DNA of 64,000 bases from Streptomyces achromogenes (GCF_030816715.1 NZ_JAUSYH010000001.1:3596001-3660000), one strand, 5' to 3'. Numbered from the stretch's first letter, positions 46,655 through 55,610 are shown. Notes: generated from the letters alone by a model not told the origin. Translations and numbers: made by a program.

Positions 46655-46745
46655 GCCACATAAAGACGTGTAGGGTTCCCAGCGGTGTGCCGGGAAGCCT
46701 GGTCGGCGATGTGAGGACAACTCTCTTCGTTGATCGGGGGTTCAG
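46655..46745 (+). promoter_or_regulatory. Candidate cation-responsive RNA leader of the CPA1 antiporter
   Basis: Contains GGTGTGCCGGGAAG, C, CTGGTCGGCGA (46684-46709), the second copy of the motif found upstream of nhaA. CACAT (46657-46661) can pair with ATGTG (46709-46713) to close a domain around the motif. The inner GCCG / CGGC can form a small hairpin presenting the conserved GGGAAG loop region. The antiporter start codon is 36 bp after the closing helix. Confidence 0.6.
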
Positions 46746-46748
46746 GTC

Positions 46749-47984
46749 ATGGTGCTCGTTGTGGTCTTCGGGGTGGCGCTGCTCATCGCGGTGCTGCTGT
46801 CAGGGCTGGCCGCCCGGACCGTTCTGTCCACGTCCTTTCTCTTTCTGGTCGGCGGCGCGCTCGTCAGCGACGGTTTCCTGGGGCTGATCCACATCACGCC
46901 GGACAGCGAGATCGTGTCCGTGACGGCCGATCTGGCGCTGTTCGCGGTGCTGTTCACCGACGGCATGCACGTCTCCTTTCCCAAGCTGCGCGCCAACTGG
47001 CGAAACCCGGCCCGCGCGCTCGGGCTCGGCATGCCGCTCGCGTTCGTCGGCATGGCGCTGATCACGCATTGCCTGGTGGGCCTGGACTGGACGACGTCGT
47101 TCCTGGTGGGTGCCGTGCTGGCACCGACCGACCCAGTGTTCGCCTCGGCGATCGTCGGGCGCAAGGAGGTCCCGGCGAAGCTGCGGCAGCTGCTGAACGT
47201 GGAGAGCGGCATCAACGACGGGCTCGCTCTGCCGGTCGTGCTCGTCCTGATCGCCGCGGCCGGGCCGACCTCCGGGCACGCCGAGGCGTCGCTGGGGAAG
47301 ATCGCGCTCGAGCTGGTCCTCGGGCTGGCGTTCGGTGTCGTCCTGCCGTTCGTGGTGATCGAGCTCGTCCGGTTTAGGCTGCTGGGCGCCGAGCCCAAGC
47401 TGCAGCCGCTGCTGCCGCTGGCGATCGGCGTGATCCTGTACGCGGCCTGCCACCTGACACACGCCAACCCCTACCTCGCCGCATTCTCCGCAGGCGCGGT
47501 GCTCACCGCGCGGTCCCTGGAGGCCAAGGAATCGTTCGAACCGCTCGGCGAGGCGCTGGCGGAGCTGGCCAAGTTCGCGGCGCTGCTGGTGTTCGGCGCG
47601 CTGCTGACGCCTCAGTTGTTCGGGGACCTGTCCTTCGGCGGCTACGTCGCCGTGGCCCTGGCGATCGTGCTGATCCGCCCGGCCTCGCTGCTGCTCTCGC
47701 TGATCGGCACGCGGTTCGATAGGCGGGAGAAGCTGGTCGCTGCCTGGTTCGGACCGAAGGGCTTCGCGTCGGTGGTGTACGGGCTGCTGGTGCTGCAAGC
47801 CGGGATCCCGCAGGGCGAGGAGGCGTTCACGCTGATCGCCGTGTGCATCGCCTTCTCGATCATCGCGCACAGCTCCACCGACGTGCCGATCGCCCGCATG
47901 TTCGACGTCGAGGATCTCGTCGGTGTGCCCGACGGCGACGAAGCACCCCGTCCTGCCGAGGAGGCCGGCCGTGTCGGCGCATGA
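46749..47984 (+). CDS. CPA1-family cation/H+ antiporter
   Basis: A 411-residue antiporter with about 12 membrane segments. The conserved ND motif of CPA1 exchangers lies in ESGINDGLALPVVLVL, with VLAPTDPVFASAIVG before it and WFGPKGFASVVYGLLVL toward the end. It exchanges Na+ or K+ for H+. It carries a short acidic tail rather than a regulatory domain. The following CBS gene starts inside its last codons, indicating one transcript with the CBS and ArsB/NhaD-type genes. Confidence 0.92.
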   Translation: MVLVVVFGVALLIAVLLSGLAARTVLSTSFLFLVGGALVSDGFLGLIHITPDSEIVSVTADLALFAVLFTDGMHVSFPKLRANWRNPARALGLGMPLAFVGMALITHCLVGLDWTTSFLVGAVLAPTDPVFASAIVGRKEVPAKLRQLLNVESGINDGLALPVVLVLIAAAGPTSGHAEASLGKIALELVLGLAFGVVLPFVVIELVRFRLLGAEPKLQPLLPLAIGVILYAACHLTHANPYLAAFSAGAVLTARSLEAKESFEPLGEALAELAKFAALLVFGALLTPQLFGDLSFGGYVAVALAIVLIRPASLLLSLIGTRFDRREKLVAAWFGPKGFASVVYGLLVLQAGIPQGEEAFTLIAVCIAFSIIAHSSTDVPIARMFDVEDLVGVPDGDEAPRPAEEAGRVGA

Positions 47985-48464
47985 ACTCGCCGAGCCCTAC
48001 CCGTACGTGTCCACCGACGACGCCGCCACTGATGCGGCCCTGCTGCCGGCCGAACACAAGCTGCCCGCATTGCTGGTCCTCGACCGCGACGACCAGCCGC
48101 ACCCGTCGTGCCCGGATCGCAGCTCGTCGGACAGCTCGTGCCCGAATACGCGCTGCAGGATCCGCCGCCCGCGGCCGGGTTCGACGACCGGGATCTCCAC
48201 GACGCACCTGACAGGCTCGTCGGGCTCACGGCCGCGATGGGGTTCCCCCCGCTCGAGCGAAGCCGAGAGCGGGGATTACTGCCGCGCCGCAGGTTCCGGC
48301 CGCCGACGGCCGGCCCCGACGCCGGTGTCCTGCGCATCACAGCTCTCATGGCGCGCACGCACACCCCGCCGGTCACCGTCGTCGAGCCCGACGGCGACCA
48401 GAGATGGCTGGTCGGCGCGGTGACGGCCACCCGCCTGACGGAACGACTCATCGGAGGAACGTGA
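47971..48464 (+). pseudogene. CBS-domain-pair protein gene, frameshifted and repeat-interrupted
   Basis: GTG at 47971 after GAGGAGGCCGGCC begins SAHELAEPYPYVSTDDAATD, typical of actinobacterial CBS-domain proteins. A one-base shift near 48100 is needed to continue with PGSQLVGQLVPEYALQDPPP. A dispersed palindromic repeat (48243-48276) is inserted after GLTAAMGFPP, and the end HTPPVTVVEPDGDQRWLVGA then ALVTATRL-like text (AVTATRLTERLIG) resumes the second CBS motif. The intact protein would be about 140 residues and probably sensed adenine nucleotides to regulate the neighbouring transporters. Confidence 0.75.
48243..48276. repeat. Dispersed palindromic repeat, second copy
   Basis: TTCCCCCCGCTCGAGCGAAG followed by CCGAGAGCGGGG. 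It is the same element as the one in frame inside hutI (21264-21300, opposite orientation), here inside the decayed CBS gene. Confidence 0.78.
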
Positions 48465-49759
48465 ACGGCTGGCAGAGCTGGGCGGCAATCGTCGTCTTCG
48501 TCGGGACGTACGGTCTAATCATCAGCGAGAAGATCCACCGCGTGGGCGCGGCCCTCGGCGGTGCCGCGCTGATGCTCGCGATCGGCGCGACCGACGACAA
48601 GTCGGCCTTCTTCTCCGAACACAGCGGTGTCGACTGGAACGTCATCTTCCTGCTCATGGGCATGATGATGATCGTCGGCGTGCTGAAGAAGACCGGACTG
48701 TTCGAGTACCTGGCCATCTGGGCGGTGAAGCGGGCACAGGCCAGACCGTTCCGCGTGATGGTCATGCTCATCGTGATCACGGCGGTGGCCTCGGCGCTGC
48801 TCGACAACGTCACCACGGTCCTGCTCATCGCCCCGGTCACTTTGCTGGTGTGCGAGCGCCTGGCCCTGCCCGCCGCCCCATTCCTGATCGCCGAGGTGTT
48901 CGCATCGAACATCGGCGGCATCGCGACCCTCGTCGGTGACCCGCCCAACATCATCATCGCCAGCCGGGCCGGCCTGACCTTCAACGACTTCCTGGTCCAC
49001 CTCGCCCCGCTGGCCGCGCTCCTGGTCGTCGTCCTGATCGCCTTGTGCCGCTTCCTGTTCCGCAAGTCCTTCGTCTACGACGAGGCGCGCGCCGAGGAGG
49101 TCATGGCACTGCAGGAGGGCGAGGCCATCAAGGCCCCTCGGCTGCTCGTCCAGGGGCTCGTGGTGCTCGCTCTGGTCGTCGTCGGCTTCGTGCTCCACCC
49201 GGTGCTGCACTACGAGCCCAGCGTCGTCGCCCTGCTGGGCGCGGGCCTGCTCATCGCAGTGTCCTCGGTGGAGACCGGGGAGGTGCTGGGCGAGGTCGAA
49301 TGGCCCACCCTCGCCTTCTTCGCCGGGCTGTTCATCATGATCGGCGGTCTGATCGAGACCGGCGTCATCGGCGAGATCTCCAAGGCCCTCGCCGACGCCA
49401 TCGGAGACAACGAACTCGGCGGCTCGATGCTGCTGCTCGGCGCGTCGGCCGTGCTGTCCGGCATTGTGGACAACATCCCCTACGTCGCCACGATGGCCCC
49501 CATCACCAGCGACCTGGTGCAGTCGATGGGCGGTTCGGGCGACCACGTCATGTGGTGGGCCCTGGCCATCGGCGCGGACCTCGGCGGCAACGCCACCGCG
49601 ATCGGCGCGAGCGCCAACGTGGTCGTACTCGGCATCGCCGAACGCAACCGACAGCCCATCTCCTTCTGGCAGTTCACCAAGTACGGCCTGGTCGTCACCG
49701 CCGTCACCGTGGCGCTGTCGGCCGGGTATGTGTGGCTGCGCTACTTCGCACTCGCCTGA
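48461..49759 (+). CDS. ArsB/NhaD-type ion transporter (IT superfamily)
   Basis: A 432-residue transporter with about 11 membrane segments. The GTG at 48461 follows CGGAGGAAC and overlaps the CBS stop. Marks are FFSEHSGVDWNVIFLLMGMM, ASALLDNVTTVLLIAPVTLL, GGIATLVGDPPNIIIAS (the family's most conserved segment) and IVDNIPYVATMAPI. ALGADLGGNATAIGASANVV-like text closes the second half. Family members export arsenite or exchange Na+ for H+; the cation-antiporter neighbours favour Na+/H+ exchange. Confidence 0.9.
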   Translation: MNGWQSWAAIVVFVGTYGLIISEKIHRVGAALGGAALMLAIGATDDKSAFFSEHSGVDWNVIFLLMGMMMIVGVLKKTGLFEYLAIWAVKRAQARPFRVMVMLIVITAVASALLDNVTTVLLIAPVTLLVCERLALPAAPFLIAEVFASNIGGIATLVGDPPNIIIASRAGLTFNDFLVHLAPLAALLVVVLIALCRFLFRKSFVYDEARAEEVMALQEGEAIKAPRLLVQGLVVLALVVVGFVLHPVLHYEPSVVALLGAGLLIAVSSVETGEVLGEVEWPTLAFFAGLFIMIGGLIETGVIGEISKALADAIGDNELGGSMLLLGASAVLSGIVDNIPYVATMAPITSDLVQSMGGSGDHVMWWALAIGADLGGNATAIGASANVVVLGIAERNRQPISFWQFTKYGLVVTAVTVALSAGYVWLRYFALA

Positions 49760-50376
49760 TCCGGCGGTGACGGACGGCACGGTCATGCCCCAACATGGGG
49801 TGTCGCCGAGGTGATCCCAAAGGCCGCCAATAGTTGATCTTGGAGGCGTCAAGAAGCTCCCACCGAGCGGCGGGGTCGCGCTGGGCAACCGCGTGGGGCG
49901 TGAGCCCGGATCCTGCGCTCCGAATTATCCCGCATTCAACAAGAAACATGATCGTGGACACAGCGGGGCAGACCCGAGCGCACGAAGTTTTTGATCACTG
50001 GCGTCCCAAGTACGCACCACAGGAGGCCAGGGCGGCGTGCCCGGTGCTGGTCGGGGCGAGCGCGCCGGTACCTGCCGGTGGTCGGCGCGTGGTCATCGCG
50101 GTGGCTCCTTCATGTCGGGCCGCCCTCTCGGTGGGCGGGGAATCGAGGGAACAGCGTGCCCGGGACCCCCTTGGCCGCGGTGTGACGGCCGCCGGTAGCG
50201 GGCATGGACAAGACATCTCAGTGGGTTATGAAGTCAAGCTGGCTGCTCGGTTTGGGGTGACAGGAGCGGCGCGAAGGCGTGCTGCTCGTCAAACTGCTAT
50301 CGGGTCTTGAGACGCCTCAAGGCATGTAACTCGGCATGCCAGGGTGGTCGTTGTTCAAGTGTGCGTCGGTAATGTT
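49760..50376. other. Gene-free stretch after the ArsB/NhaD gene
   Basis: About 600 bp with locally lower GC (AT-rich spots near 49828 and 49920-49955). The longest frame (49834-50310) has no recognisable motif and atypical composition, so it is not called. It may be IS debris. Confidence 0.45.
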
Positions 50377-50841
50377 ATGGACATGCCCGAGGCGTGGATC
50401 GGCTTCAACGCTCGTGATCGGCAGCGGTACTGGTGGCGAACCGGCATCCTGACGCTGGCCCTCGCTGGTGTGGTGGTGGCGATGAGCTTGACCACACATG
50501 AATCCGGCAAGTGGTTGTGGGTCGGTGGCCTAGGGTCCTTCTCCGTAGTCGTGGTCTTGAGCACGATCAACACGATCTATGGCCAGGTCCTAATGACCAT
50601 GGCGGGGTTGGAACTCCACACCTTCGTGAGTAGGCGAGTGGTTCCCTGGAGCGAGGTCGTGCGCATCGAGGAGCGGCGGCGGGTGAGACGGAGCGGAACC
50701 TGGTCGGACCTTCGTGTCATCAGGACCCATGGACGCTCGCTCACGATTCCGGGGACCCTCACCAATCGCGTGATGGATGCGGAACTCGAGCGGAAGCAGG
50801 CCGTCATCCAAGAGCACTGGTCCCGTGCAGTCGGTGGCTGA
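50377..50841 (+). CDS. PH-domain-like membrane protein
   Basis: A 154-residue protein with two hydrophobic segments (WRTGILTLALAGVVVAMSL; WLWVGGLGSFSVVVVLSTI) and a C-terminal bacterial PH-like domain (about 70-145: GLELHTFVSRRVVPWSEVVR, SDLRVIRTHGRSLTIPGTL). The ATG at 50377 is preferred over an upstream GTG at 50344. GC is lower than the chromosome average. The stop is 6 bp from the IS110 transposase stop, so the IS inserted right beside its 3' end. Confidence 0.7.
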   Translation: MDMPEAWIGFNARDRQRYWWRTGILTLALAGVVVAMSLTTHESGKWLWVGGLGSFSVVVVLSTINTIYGQVLMTMAGLELHTFVSRRVVPWSEVVRIEERRRVRRSGTWSDLRVIRTHGRSLTIPGTLTNRVMDAELERKQAVIQEHWSRAVGG

Positions 50842-50847
50842 GGGAAC

Positions 50848-52081
50848 TCATGCTCCGAGAGCCTCGGTTGCGATGGGGAAGGCGACGGCCTCCTCGAAAG
50901 GCTGTCCGTGCTGAAGGCAGTGGTGGAGCTGGCCAAGGAAGCGGTTCAGCAAGTGCCGTTGTGCGGCGGCATGCCAGTCACCATGCTCGCGTCGACGCCG
51001 GTAGTGCGAGTTCGCTCCCGGTGAGGCAGTGAGAGCGGCGAAGGCCCAGAGGAAGCCGGCATTGATGAGGCGATTGTTCTTGACGAACCGGCGGCCGACG
51101 AAACGCTTCTTGCCGGAGGCCCGGGTGATGGGGGCGGATCCGGCGTACGACTTGAGCGCCCTGGCGTCGGCGAACCGTGCCCGGTCGTCGCCCAGCTCGG
51201 CGAGCACGCGGGCGCCGAGCATGGGCCCCAGGCCGGGGAAGCTGAGCAGGATCTCGCTGTCGGCGTGCTGGTGAAAGGCGGTTGTGGCCGCCTCCGCGAG
51301 ATCGTCCGCGGCCTGGCAGGTGGCGTCCAGCTGCTTGAGCAGGGCCAGGAGCTGGTGGCCGAAGGCGTCCTCGACGCCGGGGAGCTGGTGGCCGTACTCG
51401 GCACGGAAGACATCCCGCAGTCGCTCGGCTTCCGCGTCGCAGCCGCGCAGGCGGCCACTGCGTTTGAGAGCAGCCCGCAGCTGGGCGAGGGTGAGCTTCG
51501 CGGCCTTCGCCGGGGTCGGCGCCAGAGTGAGGACGATGCGAGCGTCAGCCCTGGTCAGACCGCCTTGCTTGCCCTGGAAGGCCAGCAGAGCAGCAGGGTA
51601 GTACTCGCGCAGGAGCGAGCGGACCTGGTTGGCGACCTGTTGCCGGGTCCAGACGGCGTCCTGCTGGGCTCGGGCCAGGACCGTGATGGCCTGCGCGAGT
51701 TCGGAGTCGGCCGGCAGGGGTCGGTGGGCGTGCATGTCGGTGCGCAGGATGTTCGCCAGGACCAGGGCGTCGCCCGGGTCGGACTTCTTTCGGCTGACGC
51801 CGTGGCGGTCGCGGTGGCCGGGCGGCAGCGAGCGGGTTGATCGCGAAGACCCGACGACTGCCGGTGCGCAGGCTCGCGACCAGTAGGCCGCGGCTGGTCT
51901 CGATGGCCACCGGTATCGGATCGTCTGGGCTGTCGCCGTGCTCCGCCAAGAGGTCCAGGAGCTTGTGGTAGCCGGCCGCGTCGTCGGCGAAACGGGCTTT
52001 GGCGAGCAGAGTGCCGGCTTCGTCGACGAGGGCGACGTCATGGTGACGTTCTGCCCAGTCGATGCCACAGAATACGGTCAA
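50848..52081 (-). pseudogene. IS110-family transposase, single frameshift
   Basis: The transposase reads from a TTG at 52081 (GGGAGGACAGC upstream) as LTVFCGIDWAERHHDVALVD, with VAIETSRGLLVASL next. It must shift by one base near 51815-51825 to continue as RKKSDPGDALVLANILRTD and through to the stop. The RuvC-like DEDD set is D in CGIDWAE, E in AIETSRG and DxxD in KSDPGDA. The C-terminal serine domain is intact (LLSFPGLGPMLGARVLAELG, ALKSYAGSAPITRASGKK). One extra C after R in the NPLAAAR region explains the shift. About 410 residues if repaired. Confidence 0.88.
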
Positions 52082-52330
52082 GCTGTCCTCCCAGATCCGT
52101 CCGTTTATGCAGGTCACGAGCACATGCAGGTCACGCGGCGCCCTAATCCAAGGACTCGTTGGTCCGCCATCTCAGTAGCCGTTCGCGACACCACCGCGCT
52201 CCAGGGGCTCGATCTTCTGCAGAGCTCACGGGCTCGCGGATGAACAAGAGGTTGACCCTGGAGCGGGCTCGCGCCGTGACAATCAACGTCCGACCGGGCC
52301 CCGCGAGTTTCGCGGTGACCACGGAGGCGC
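52082..52330 (-). ncRNA. Candidate IS110 bridge RNA region
   Basis: IS110 elements of the group with a transposase-proximal 5' non-coding end encode a bridge RNA there. The 250 bp upstream of this transposase are non-coding and contain the inverted repeat GCTCCAGGG / CCCTGGAGC (52198-52206 and 52256-52264) with a 49-nt loop, plus repeated GGGCTCGCG and GGCTCG strings. No target- or donor-binding loop could be assigned by eye. Confidence 0.35.
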
Positions 52331-52800
52331 CGGGCTGCGCCGCTCTTGACAGAGGCCTCAAGGGCCCGGGGAAACGGAGGCGTCAGCCCGGCACCCGCGT
52401 CATCACCGCGGAGCCCGCAACGGATAGCGATGCCGCTCTTTGAGGAGGCCTTGACGGCCAGGGGGGATCCAGGCATTCGCTCTCCTGTGCGAGCAGCTAT
52501 CCCGGGGCGTTTGCATGGTCCCGGGCCGTCTGCTTACGCACTGGATTAGGGGAAACGCGGTGGTGGCCGGGGCGGTAGCCGACCTGGACAAGGGGTCACG
52601 GTCGGGCCGACCATGCTGCGGACTGGGGGAGGCTGACAGATTCAGGACTTCGCGCTCTCTCATCCTGTCCCTCCCGCTCGGTCCCACTCGTCTCGAATCA
52701 GGAGCTGGCACAGCCAGGTCCGGAGATGACGTTTGTGCGGGCGCGATCGGTGCAGACGATGAGCTGACACAGCCTTTATATGACGAAGCGGAGAGGCACC
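52331..52800. other. Gene-free stretch before the GlsB/YeaQ gene
   Basis: About 470 bp between the IS110 non-coding end and the small membrane protein. No reliable frame or repeat was seen. A promoter for the gene at 52801 probably lies in 52690-52790, where TTTATATGACG (52776) gives an AT-rich spot. Confidence 0.45.
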
Positions 52801-53079
52801 ATGGGCATCATCGCGTGGATCATCATCGGCCTGCTCGCCGGCGCCATCGCCAAGGCGCTGATGCCGGGCAAGGACCCCGGCGGCATCATCATCACCATGC
52901 TCATCGGCATCGTCGGCGGTCTGCTCGGCGGCTGGCTCGGCAAGGTCATCTTCGGCGTCGACTCCATCGACGGCTTCTTCGACCTCTCCACCTGGATCGC
53001 GGCGATCGCCGGCTCCGTCATCCTGCTCGCCCTCTACCGCCTCATTACCGGCAACCGGCATTCGCACCGCCACGCGTGA
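52801..53079 (+). CDS. GlsB/YeaQ/YmgE-family stress membrane protein
   Basis: A 92-residue protein with three membrane helices and the family's Gly-rich repeats: MGIIAWIIIGLLAGAIAKAL, PGKDPGGIIITMLIGIVGG and WIAAIAGSVILLALYRLI. The ATG at 52801 follows GGAGAGGCACC. Members are transglycosylase-associated-like proteins induced by stress; the molecular role is unknown. A strong terminator follows. Confidence 0.92.
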   Translation: MGIIAWIIIGLLAGAIAKALMPGKDPGGIIITMLIGIVGGLLGGWLGKVIFGVDSIDGFFDLSTWIAAIAGSVILLALYRLITGNRHSHRHA

Positions 53080-53113
53080 CCCGCTGAAGGCATAACAATT
53101 CGGCACACACCTG

Positions 53114-53150
53114 GACGGTTCCCGTCCCTGTTCGCGGGACGGGAACCGTC
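53114..53150. terminator. Hairpin terminator after the GlsB/YeaQ gene
   Basis: A perfect 15-bp stem (GACGGTTCCCGTCCC and its complement) with a 7-nt loop, 35 bp after the stop codon. Confidence 0.85.
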
Positions 53151-53662
53151 AGCGTGGACGGCCCGGCCACTGGTTGCCCTCCGTGCTGGGCCATGCGGAC
53201 AGCGAGAATCCGGGACTGCGGGCGACCGAGGTGTCCACGGGCGCTTTGGTCAGCAGGACGGCTTCGGACGGGTTCAGCGCGACGGGTTCACCGCGTTCAG
53301 CCGTGACCAGGCCAGCCATGCAACAAGCCACGACAGCATGAGAGTAATCGTGCAGGCCGCGCTAGCAGGGTTGCTGGTCCAGCTCGGACACACCGTCACC
53401 GAACGCCTGATGGCGGTGGCCTCATGGTGCTCGCCGAAGCGGCCTTTCCACGGGGCAACAGGGCAGCTGGGGATCGACCGGCCCGACTCCTTGGGGCGCT
53501 GGCGGGCGTATGCAGGGCGAAGTCGGCGTCGATGTCTCCGCGCCGACGTCGCCCCGTGCAGCCCGCCGCTTCACGGCAAGCCGTCGGAGCATCGGTGGTG
53601 CGGCTCCTCGAGCTCGTCGGCTAGAGGCCATCGGCTGCCACCCACCATCGAACGTGCCCTGA
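53151..53662. other. Gene-free, probably decayed stretch
   Basis: About 510 bp without a convincing gene. Short frames on both strands (for example the 60-codon minus frame 53149-53331) resemble no family I know. Its position before a TrkH fragment suggests it is decayed coding sequence. Confidence 0.4.
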
Positions 53663-53803
53663 CCGACTGCCTCGGCGGTGTGCGTCACCGGTCTGGCTGT
53701 GGTGGACACGGGCACGTTCGGGAGCGGATTCGGTGAAGGCGTGATCCTCGCGCTCATCCAGGTCGGCGGCTTCGGGATCATGACGATGGCGGTCAGCGCG
53801 TGA
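53663..53803 (+). pseudogene. Fragment of a TrkH/KtrB potassium-uptake channel gene
   Basis: About 46 codons reading [18 protein letters not shown], then [20 protein letters not shown] before the stop. This is the first selectivity-filter and following helix region of TrkH/KtrB/TrkG channels (pattern [14 protein letters not shown] ... LIQxGGxGxMT). A stop codon lies just upstream in frame and the rest of the gene is missing. A remnant of a K+ uptake system beside antiporter genes fits a decayed ion-homeostasis island. Confidence 0.78.
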
Positions 53804-53831
53804 ACAGCGGCTCACGATGGGCTGTCGGCCG

Positions 53832-54893
53832 TCACACCTCGTCGTCGGGCCACCCGAGGAGCCGGGCTCCGATCACCGCGGTCTGCAGGGTGTAGCGGTG
53901 GACGGGATCGCCGGGGTCGGCACCTGTGAGCTTGTGGATGCGCTCCAGGCGGTAGGTGAAGGCCCGCACGCTCAGGTTCAGACGTCGGGCCGCCTCGGCA
54001 GCCACACAGCCGGAGTCGAAGTACGCCGTCAGTGTCTCGACGAGCGGCCGGGCGCCGCCTCGTGCGCTCAGCAGCGGGCCGAGGGTGCTGCCGACGAGGT
54101 CGACCATGGCCTGTCGGTCGCGGGTCAGGACCGGGTAGACGAGGAGGTCGGCCGCGCGCAGCACCGGCTCGTGGATCTGCAGCCGGTCTGCCAGGTCGAG
54201 GGCGTTGAGCGCCTCTTCGTAGGAGTGGACGACGCCCCCGGCACCGGGGTGGGGACGTCCGATGGCGACCTTGCCGCCCTCGGTGGCCGCGTACGCCTGC
54301 TTGGCGAAGAACGCCAGCACGTCGTCCTGGTCCCCAGGCGCGATACAGATCAGCCTGCCGTCCTTGGTGGTGAGCAGAATGCGTCGCTCGCCGAACCGGC
54401 CGACCACAGCGCTCTCCACCTGTCGGGTGGCCGGGTCGGTCTCCTCGACCGGCTTGCCCCCCTGCGCGACGGCGACGGCATGGGCGCGCGAGAGGAGCAG
54501 CCCGAAGCGTTCGGCCCGTTCGGACAGGCGGCCCAGGTCGCTGCGACCGTAAAGCAGGTCGTCGATGAACTCGCGCCGCACCGCCTCCTCCTGCCGCACG
54601 GCGAGCAGCTGCGCCCGTTCGTGCCCCTCGGCGAAGGCGTCGATCGCCTGCTCGACGGCGGCCAGCGCTCGATCACCCGCCGCGGCGGAGAGCTCGGGCC
54701 AGTGGTCGCGGGCCACGGCCAAATGCCGGCGAAGGACGGCCCGCAGGCCGAAGCCGGCCTCGGCGGCGCGTTCCCCCCGGGTCCTCAGGGACTCCAACTC
54801 GTCCCTGGTGAAGCGGCGACCCGTTGCGCACACCTCGGTCAGTATCTGGACATACCCGTCCAGATACTCGTCGGGAACCTCCCGCCCTGTCAC
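53832..54893 (-). CDS. PucR-family transcriptional regulator
   Basis: A 353-residue regulator. The GTG at 54893 has AGGAGG 4 bp upstream; the open frame before it is atypical. The N-terminal half is helical (RsbRD-like: GYVQILTEVCATGRRFTRDE). A GGDEF-like middle region follows. The C-terminal HTH_30 domain is VETLTAYFDSGCVAAEAARR then LNLSVRAFTYRLERIHKLTG. PucR proteins activate catabolic or stress genes; the target is not evident. The terminal fragment before it and hairpin region behind it separate it from neighbours. Confidence 0.88.
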   Translation of the reverse strand: MTGREVPDEYLDGYVQILTEVCATGRRFTRDELESLRTRGERAAEAGFGLRAVLRRHLAVARDHWPELSAAAGDRALAAVEQAIDAFAEGHERAQLLAVRQEEAVRREFIDDLLYGRSDLGRLSERAERFGLLLSRAHAVAVAQGGKPVEETDPATRQVESAVVGRFGERRILLTTKDGRLICIAPGDQDDVLAFFAKQAYAATEGGKVAIGRPHPGAGGVVHSYEEALNALDLADRLQIHEPVLRAADLLVYPVLTRDRQAMVDLVGSTLGPLLSARGGARPLVETLTAYFDSGCVAAEAARRLNLSVRAFTYRLERIHKLTGADPGDPVHRYTLQTAVIGARLLGWPDDEV

Positions 54894-55180
54894 ACGTCCT
54901 CCTGTTTTCTTGCGCCTTGCCGACGCGTTCCTGACGCACGCTGGACAAGACTGGCAGATCAGGGGCGGTGGGAGGAGCCTGGCATCAACGGGGTACGGGA
55001 TTCCCTCGCTGATACCGAGGCGCACCAGCGACGACGAGGCAGCCAGGCACCACCAAGTTTCGGCAGATCCCTCCTCGCCGACGGCTCGGACCGACTGAGA
55101 CGCCGAGCCGGCCGCGTGGAGCGACCAGCGGTTCTTCACTGCCCTCGCCGACGCACTGCCCGCCTGCCGGGCAACGAGAC
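54894..55180. other. Intergenic region between the PucR gene and the NVQNQPGA pair
   Basis: Nearly 290 bp holding the PucR promoter (minus strand) and, at its distal end, the terminator of the NVQNQPGA gene pair. No gene or repeat was seen. Confidence 0.45.
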
Positions 55181-55214
55181 CGGGGCAAGGGCGACCACAC
55201 CCCCCCTTGCCCCG
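55181..55214 (-). terminator. Hairpin terminator of the NVQNQPGA gene pair
   Basis: An 11-bp stem (CGGGGCAAGGG / CCCTTGCCCCG) with a 12-nt loop, 10 bp downstream of the stop of the 128-residue protein gene on the minus strand. Confidence 0.75.
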
Positions 55215-55223
55215 GGACACGCG

Positions 55224-55610
55224 TCAGGCGAGTGCCGAGACCGCCGACAGCGTGGACGCGATCAGGGACGCCAGGCCGGGGACTCCTCCGCACTTCTCCT
55301 TGATCTTCCCCAGCAGCCCCTTGGCCACGGCCCGCCCGTCCGGGCTGTCCAGCGGCTGCTCGGCCACCGTGTCCAGGAAGCCGACACACAGCTCGTAGTC
55401 CTCGACGCGGGCCCGTTCGCTTTCCATGCCCTGCCTGATACGGACCAGCAATTCGGCGACGCCCTGTAACTCATCCCGCCCGATGCCGGAATTGTCCTGA
55501 GTCTGGCTTGAGTTGAAGGCTCCTGGCTGGTTCTGCACGTTCTGCATGGATCCGCTGTTCTGGATGCCCGAGTTGGTGCCGTCGGGCTGCTGTGCCTTGC
55601 GGCTGAACAT
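55224..55610 (-). CDS. Small protein with N-terminal NVQNQPGA motif
   Basis: A 128-residue protein of unknown family. Residues about 10-45 are Asn/Gln/Gly/Ser-rich and include GIQNSGSMQNVQNQPGA, a near copy of the C-terminal motif of the protein encoded directly upstream. The rest is a compact helical domain (ELQGVAELLVRIRQGMESER; LCVGFLDTVAEQPLDSPDG; GLLGKIKEKCGGVPGLASL). The ATG overlaps the preceding stop (TGATG), so the two are co-translated. A shared short motif in a coupled pair suggests homotypic assembly, with this protein as partner or effector. That is inference. Confidence 0.75.
   Translation of the reverse strand: MFSRKAQQPDGTNSGIQNSGSMQNVQNQPGAFNSSQTQDNSGIGRDELQGVAELLVRIRQGMESERARVEDYELCVGFLDTVAEQPLDSPDGRAVAKGLLGKIKEKCGGVPGLASLIASTLSAVSALA

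Noticed and set aside
46655..46745. Cobalamin riboswitch upstream of the CPA1 gene
   Set aside because: The GGGAAG string is reminiscent of it, but the required later conserved box (GCCACTG in the right order and spacing) is absent and the regulated genes are cation antiporters.
49834..50310. 158-codon plus-strand frame in the gap after the ArsB/NhaD gene
   Set aside because: No ribosome binding site, atypical composition and no recognisable motif. It was left as part of a gene-free stretch.
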